Assembly: GCA_903858185.1 (NCBI GenBank)
Contig: CAIOHT010000078.1
Location: forward strand, 1-55,764
Origin: an uncultured Caulobacterales bacterium
Lineage (GTDB): Bacteria > Pseudomonadota > Alphaproteobacteria > Caulobacterales > Caulobacteraceae
Reading direction: 5' to 3'
DNA: 55,764 nucleotides
Shown here: piece by piece, positions 51,653 through 55,764 of the stretch
Numbering within the stretch: the first letter of the stretch is position 1
Layout of the letters: each line of letters begins with the position of its first letter
The notes under the pieces: model-generated
Database searches by the model: none
What the model was told of the DNA's origin: nothing
Seen by the model: only the letters and a program-made list of their open reading frames with translations
Program-made: the position numbers and the translations under genes

Positions 51653-53605
51653 TTACGGTGCGTTCCATCCGATAAGCTGAAGTGCGGAGAGTGCAAACAG
51701 GGCGCCGAGGGCGGCGATCGAAAGCAGAAGATGATGGCTGAGGCGAACGATCTTGATCCAACCCTCGCCGCCCGGGCCTCGTATGGCCGCATAGAGGGCG
51801 ACGAGGACAACGCCAAGCGCGCTCGCGGCGAAGAGGTTTCCTGAGGCGGCCAGGAGGACCCCGCGTCCGACCTCGCCTGCGCCCCAGTCGCTGATCGGAG
51901 ACTGATTCTGAGAAAAGCCCGCACTGAGGCTTGCGAACATGGAGAGTCCGCCTGCCGTCATTCCCAGGGCCGGGATCGATGACAGACGGGTTGAGCGCCC
52001 GCCCAGCCAGAAGAGGAGACCGCTTAAACCAGCAAGGGTCGCAAGTTGAAGAAGTTCCTTCTGAAGCACGATATTGTCAGCGGGGCCGGCCCGGACAAAA
52101 TCCATGTCATTGTAGACAAAGGTGAAGGCGTCTTCGGTCCGGGTTGCGCCGGGCAGGCGAACCAGGGTGTCGTAGAAACCCATCGTGTCGCCTGTGCCGG
52201 AGGCCTTCCGCCAGAATACGCCGGGACGAATTTCGTCAAATTCCCGGCCATCGACGCGAATCTTCGTCGGCGACAGCGCCTCGATGCGGCGCACGAATGC
52301 TTCTGCGCGCACGAGATCAAGCGCCCTCTCGATGCTGGTTCTGTTCCGGCGTTCGGGTGCGTAGGTTCCCGCGATCTCGAAGGCGCTTCCGGCTGTGGTC
52401 TCGTGCGCCGGTTCGACCAGGGGGCCGAGCAGCATGGAGAGGTTCTCTGCGCGCATCGCGCTCAGGCTCAGCAGGCGACGCGCCGGCTGGCCTGCCTTTG
52501 GTCCATAAGCCCATTTTGCGGGATTGGTGAGAGGCGGTGGACCGGCTGGCTCGCCGCTGATGGCGGTGAACACTCCGACATTCCATTCGGGAATCAGATG
52601 AAGGTAGGCCCGCGCTCCTGGCAGAACGCCGCCATGCTCCACAACCCGCATGCCGTTCCAGTCAGAGAGGAAGAACCCCATTCCGAAGCCGTTGACGGCC
52701 GGATGCCTTCGCGCCTGCTCCTGGAAAAGCGGTGCGAATGTTGAGGCGTCCAGGTCGGGAATCTTTCCTTCAGCGCCGCGATCGAGGAGCGCGATCATAT
52801 ACGACTGCATGTCTCTCCCGCTCGCCTCGACGCCGCCGCTTGCGGCGCGATCGAGACGAAGCATCCGGTCGGTCGCCATCGGCCACACAGTCCCGTCGGG
52901 AGCGCGATAGGAGCCTGTGGCGAGGGAGTTGTCCGGGGCGATCGTGGTCCGCAGGCGCGCCCCCGACATCCCCAGAGGTGTGAATATCTGCTGCTGCAGT
53001 ACGTCTGCATAGCTCAGTCCGCTTGCGCGTTCCGCAGCTGTCGCGAGCAGTCCGAAGCCGGTGTTTGAATAGCTTGTATAGGTTCCGGGGGCGCGCACGA
53101 TGCGAGGCTGCGGGCTTGTCTGTTCGTCCTGCCTGAATGTCGCTAGCCCAAAGAGCTGTTCATCGAGGCCTGCGCTGTGGGTCAGAAGGTGGCGCAGGGT
53201 GATCGGCGTATCTGTCTCGTCCAGAGGGGCGCGTGCGCCCAGAAACGACGAGATTGGTTCGTTCAGTCCGGGAAGCCGGCCTTTCGCCTGAATCTGGGCG
53301 ATGGCGACGGCTGCAAAGGTCTTGCTCACCGAGCCGAGGCGAAACGTTGTGTTTTCCGGGTCAACCGGGGTGCGCGTCTGGGTGTTTGCATACCCATACC
53401 CGCTCAGAAATCGCGGCTCGCCATCAACGACAATGCTAACCACAGCGCCGTCAATTCGTCCTGTCCTTACCGCTTCGCCATAGACGCTATCTGCCCACGC
53501 CGAGAGCGCCTCTACGCTCAGATCAGGACGCGCCTGAGCCATGGCTGGCCGGGCAATAGCGGGCAGAGCAAGACAAAGGGCCGCTACCAGGAAGAGCTTT
53601 CGCAT
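51653..53605 (-). CDS. Exported serine hydrolase (beta-lactamase/CubicO type) with C-terminal membrane helices
   Basis: This is a 650-residue periplasm-facing serine hydrolase. The signal peptide is MRKLFLVAALCLALPAIARPAMAQ from ATG 53605. Catalytic motifs are SVSK (LGSVSKTFAAVAI), YSN (TSYSNTGFGLLA) and HGG (VVEHGGVLPG). The last ~140 residues contain about four membrane helices. The architecture matches the protein encoded at 28978-30960, so these are paralogues. It lies outside the coupled operon, next to the IS110 element. D-aminopeptidase or esterase activity is possible. An inverted repeat AAAATATC/GATATTTT (about 53663-53686) lies in its upstream region. Confidence 0.88.
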   Translation of the reverse strand: MRKLFLVAALCLALPAIARPAMAQARPDLSVEALSAWADSVYGEAVRTGRIDGAVVSIVVDGEPRFLSGYGYANTQTRTPVDPENTTFRLGSVSKTFAAVAIAQIQAKGRLPGLNEPISSFLGARAPLDETDTPITLRHLLTHSAGLDEQLFGLATFRQDEQTSPQPRIVRAPGTYTSYSNTGFGLLATAAERASGLSYADVLQQQIFTPLGMSGARLRTTIAPDNSLATGSYRAPDGTVWPMATDRMLRLDRAASGGVEASGRDMQSYMIALLDRGAEGKIPDLDASTFAPLFQEQARRHPAVNGFGMGFFLSDWNGMRVVEHGGVLPGARAYLHLIPEWNVGVFTAISGEPAGPPPLTNPAKWAYGPKAGQPARRLLSLSAMRAENLSMLLGPLVEPAHETTAGSAFEIAGTYAPERRNRTSIERALDLVRAEAFVRRIEALSPTKIRVDGREFDEIRPGVFWRKASGTGDTMGFYDTLVRLPGATRTEDAFTFVYNDMDFVRAGPADNIVLQKELLQLATLAGLSGLLFWLGGRSTRLSSIPALGMTAGGLSMFASLSAGFSQNQSPISDWGAGEVGRGVLLAASGNLFAASALGVVLVALYAAIRGPGGEGWIKIVRLSHHLLLSIAALGALFALSALQLIGWNAP

Positions 53606-54108
53606 GCCGCGCCTCAACGGTGTTAAGCTGGAGGGGCAGATGAGCAGGAATCCAGAAAATGTAAAATATCAGACTCCCGATATTTTCGTTTTGAGCCGAC
53701 TACATAGGGTATTTTGCGTTGTCATTACGTGGACTCCTTCCTTTCTGGTATTTTACTGGGGCGGCGCGGATGCCGCCAGCCGACAATCTCGACCGGGAAA
53801 GCGAAGCAATGATCTGACGAATTTGGCGAGAGCGGCTCATGTCGCTCTCGTCTCATTCGATCTCGGTCATCCCGAGGTGCGATGATGTTCGAGGAGCGAT
53901 ATCTGGCGCGTGAGGTTTGACGCTTTGAGAGGCACGAGAGGGCGGTGGAGGGGTGGGGCAGTGGAATGCCAGCGTAACCGCTTGGCCTCCCTCTCCGCCG
54001 TCCGCCATGACGCCTGCGACAGATGCAGAAAAGGCGGCTGTCCTGCACAATGTCGTCCTCAGCAAACCCGGGGCGTTGGCGCGCCCCAAACGCCATCGGA
54101 GGACAGCC
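53606..54108. other. Upstream region: hydrolase promoter, then hairpin-rich IS110 left end
   Basis: No gene is convincing here. The left part serves as promoter for the serine hydrolase, with an 8-nt inverted repeat AAAATATC ... GATATTTT near 53663-53686. The right part holds three hairpins: GGCGGC/GCCGCC (53760-53777), GCGAGAGCG/CGCTCTCGT (53826-53851, 9 bp with one G-T) and CTCGG/CCGAG near 53862-53876. IS110-group elements encode a structured bridge RNA between their left end and the transposase start, so these may belong to one. The element's left boundary is not visible. Confidence 0.4.
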
Positions 54109-55490
54109 ATGGAGCATTTTGCCGGTCTCGACGTCGGAACAAAAGCCTCTTCTCTCTGTGTCGTCGATCAGGACGGTACGATCGTCTTCGAAGCGGACAT
54201 CCCAACCGATCCCGATCTAGTGGCCCGAGCGCTCAAACCCTAGCGGCGGCCCCTGCGGCGGGGTCGATGTCGCCCTGGCTGCATGCCGAACTGGAGTCCC
54301 GCGGCGTGCCGGTGATCTGCCTGGAGGCCTATCATGCGCGGGCGGCGATGCGGGCCCAGCGCACCAAGACCGATCAGACCGACGCGCGGGGGATCGCACA
54401 TCTGGTGAGGGCGGGGTGGTTCCGACGTGTCCACATCAAGAGCGACCAGAGTTACCGGTTGCGCTTCCTGCTCGCACAGCGCGCCCTCCTGGTGCGCAAG
54501 CGGGTCGACATCGAGAACTCCATTCGCCAGTCGCTGAAGGTCTTCGGGCTTCGGATGGGGATCGCCGGCAAGGCGAAGTTCGAGGGCCGGGCGCGCGAGC
54601 TGGTTGGAGACGATGCGGTTCTGGGCGGCCTGGTCGAGGCGATGCTGCGGGTGCGTCAGGCGATCCTTGAGGAGGTCGCCCGTCTGCACAAGCTGGTGAT
54701 CGGGGTGGTGGCGCGCGACGAGCTATGCCGCCGTTACATGCGTATCCCGGGGGTGGGACCCATCACAGCCCTGAGCTTCAAGACGGCGATCGACGATCCC
54801 AACCGGTTCGATAGCGCCAAGACGGTCGGCGCCTACTTCGGCCTGACGCCCAAACGCTGGCAGTCTGGGGAGACAATCGACCGGCAGGGGCGGATCTCCA
54901 AGCAGGGCGACAAGGATGTGCGGCGTTGCCTGTTCGAGGCGGCGCACATCCTTCTGGTCAAGTATCGCGGCCGCACCCCGATCAAGACCTTGGGCGAGCG
55001 CCTGATGGCTCAGAAAGGGCACCACAAGGCGACGGTGGCGGTGGCGAGGCGTCTCGCCATGGCGATGTACGCGATGTGGAGGGATGGAACCGAGTTCCAG
55101 CTCGACGCTGGCGGCCCGATGCCGGCCGGGGATGCCCACATCAAAATCCGTCGCCTGCTTGGCGCCAGCAATCTGAAGCCAGCGTGAGACAGATCTAGAC
55201 ACAAAGGATCCGCGCAAGCGGGAGACGGTGACGATGCGAAACCAGGGCGGCGGGAAAGCCCGATATCTTGTATGCGGCGCCAACATGGGGAAACTCATGC
55301 AGGCGACCACGCTGGTATGCCTGATGGAAGAGGCCCCGCGAACCCGACGCACAAATGCGCCGCGCCGACAGGCATCACGACACGTTGGCGATGAGCACGA
55401 AGGAGTGCATGGCGCATCCGATCCTGACCCCGCTGGCTGGAGATCGACAGCCCATTGTGATATGTCCGTAAACGGAGAATCTTCATGACC
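53820..55490 (+). mobile_element. IS110-family insertion element, approximate limits
   Basis: This is defined by a DEDD-type IS110 transposase reading frame (54109-55187) with a structured upstream region and a gene-poor downstream tail. IS110 elements lack terminal inverted repeats, so the ends cannot be fixed from one copy; the given limits are estimates. TCCGTAAACGGA (55468-55479) is a small palindrome near the likely right end. Confidence 0.55.
54109..55187 (+). pseudogene. IS110-family transposase, frameshifted
   Basis: The true N-terminus starts at ATG 54109 after GGAGG: MEHFAGLDVGTKASSLCVVD holds the first catalytic Asp. That frame hits TAG at 54241. The rest of the transposase continues in another frame from about 54240 (SPWLHAELESRGVPVICLEAYHARAAMRAQ, then TKTDQTDARG with the two later Asp). 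It ends with the transposase_20 domain (RIPGVGPITALSFKTAIDDPNRF). The junction lacks about eight residues including the conserved Glu of the LEAG/HEAG block, replaced here by a GC-repeat stretch. A deletion of 3n+1 bases, perhaps ~25, explains both the frame change and the lost residue. It is probably inactive. Confidence 0.85.
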
Positions 55491-55681
55491 CGACCAACCC
55501 GAAAAACGAAAGCGGTTAGGAGTGCAAGATAAAGATAGAGCGGCGGTTTGGACGCCAACCGCCTGTCTGCACATAGGAAAAACCGCCGCGCTTCTTTGAG
55601 GCGCTTGCGGCTGATCCGCCGCAATTTCTCTGACCGATTGCAAGTTGTCGACAACCGCCGTCAACGCGCGATGCTGAGGCC
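55188..55681. other. Gap after the transposase, with hairpin upstream of a relaxase start
   Basis: No gene is supported here. The left part is probably the IS right end. GGCGGTT (55542-55548) pairs with AACCGCC (55557-55563), a perfect 7-bp stem about 120 nt before the relaxase-like start. In transfer regions, origins of transfer often lie here and include such hairpins, but no nic-like sequence is recognised. Confidence 0.4.
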
Positions 55682-55764
55682 ATGCAGCGTGACGAAAATG
55701 AATTCCGAATCCGCATCGGCCGTTCAGCGTCCGACGTGCGTCCGGCGTTGAAGCAGGTGCGCGC
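55682..55764 (+). CDS. Probable VirD2-like relaxase (DUF3363 type), N-terminus only
   Basis: Only 27 codons are in the window: MQRDENEFRIRIGR followed by SASDVRPALKQVR. The pattern of an acidic start, then F-R-I-R-x-G-R, is typical of the N-terminus of the relaxase/mobilization nuclease plus DUF3363 proteins of proteobacterial conjugative elements. TGAGG precedes the ATG at a good distance. If right, the right edge of the window enters an integrative conjugative or mobilizable element. The fragment is short, so the call is tentative. Confidence 0.45.
   Translation, partial: MQRDENEFRIRIGRSASDVRPALKQVR

Noticed and set aside
53910..54239. N-terminal part of the 425-codon frame read as transposase
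   Set aside because: Before about 54240 this frame has no IS110 similarity. The true N-terminus is in the frame starting at ATG 54109, so the gene is frameshifted, not N-terminally extended.
55228..55488. 86-codon frame after the transposase
   Set aside because: It lies in the probable IS right end, has a low-complexity basic composition and no known motif.
1..55764. CRISPR arrays, tRNA or rRNA genes
   Set aside because: No regularly spaced repeats, no cloverleaf with the conserved T-arm and no rRNA signature were seen when reading through the intergenic regions.

Overview
The window is high-GC DNA from what looks like a TonB-receptor-rich alphaproteobacterium, of the Caulobacterales/Hyphomonadaceae or Sphingomonadales kind. 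The reasons are the long sphingomonad-type TonB-dependent receptors, the heterotetrameric sarcosine oxidase in soxBDAG order, Tat-exported lipoprotein enzymes and dense operons with 4-nt overlaps. No tRNA, rRNA or CRISPR array was seen. The taxonomic placement is an inference.

Layout. (1) 1-3178: an AraC-type regulator upstream of a TonB-dependent receptor that runs off the left edge. (2) 3531-5070: an AbiE type IV toxin-antitoxin pair whose start region carries an inverted-repeat operator. (3) 5219-11994: a Tat-lipoprotein N-acyl-D-amino-acid deacylase, divergent from a complete soxBDAG operon. (4) 12178-14346: a second TonB receptor. (5) 14595-21026: a coupled operon of M32 carboxypeptidase, four dipeptide/oligopeptide ABC subunits and glycine C-acetyltransferase; divergent from it is an M19 dipeptidase overlapping a peptide-binding protein (21207-23767). 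(6) 24394-28922: a GH38 alpha-mannosidase divergent from an SDR dehydrogenase and a fold-type III PLP enzyme of the D-threonine aldolase/D-serine dehydratase family. (7) 28978-45031, all on the minus strand: alpha/beta hydrolase, GntR/FCD regulator, DUF1611 protein (DgcN-like), enolase-superfamily epimerase (DgcA-like), SnoaL-like protein, peptide-binding lipoprotein, two MlrC-family M81 peptidases, a serine hydrolase, a second complete peptide ABC transporter with fused ATPases, and a membrane-anchored serine hydrolase. (8) 45118-51571: a three-gene pyruvate dehydrogenase operon (homodimeric E1, E2, lipoyl-E3), divergent from an Lrp/AsnC regulator with an Lrp-type box between them. (9) 51653-53605: another exported serine hydrolase with C-terminal membrane helices. 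(10) About 53.8-55.5 kb: an IS110-family element with a broken transposase, followed by the first 27 codons of a probable relaxase.

How it may work together (inference). Regions 3 to 7 read as one catabolic island for small peptides rich in D- and N-methyl amino acids, such as muropeptides or nonribosomal or microcystin-like peptides. TonB receptors would bring substrate across the outer membrane. Exported serine hydrolases and the deacylase would trim it, and two ABC systems would import it. M19, M32 and M81 peptidases would cleave it. DgcN/DgcA would channel D-Glu, the PLP enzyme would handle a D-hydroxy-amino acid, and sarcosine oxidase plus Kbl would handle sarcosine and glycine. A palindrome of the form CTAACATGTTAG, perfect at 26667-26678 and degenerate in other promoters of the island including that of the GntR gene, suggests the GntR protein co-regulates it.
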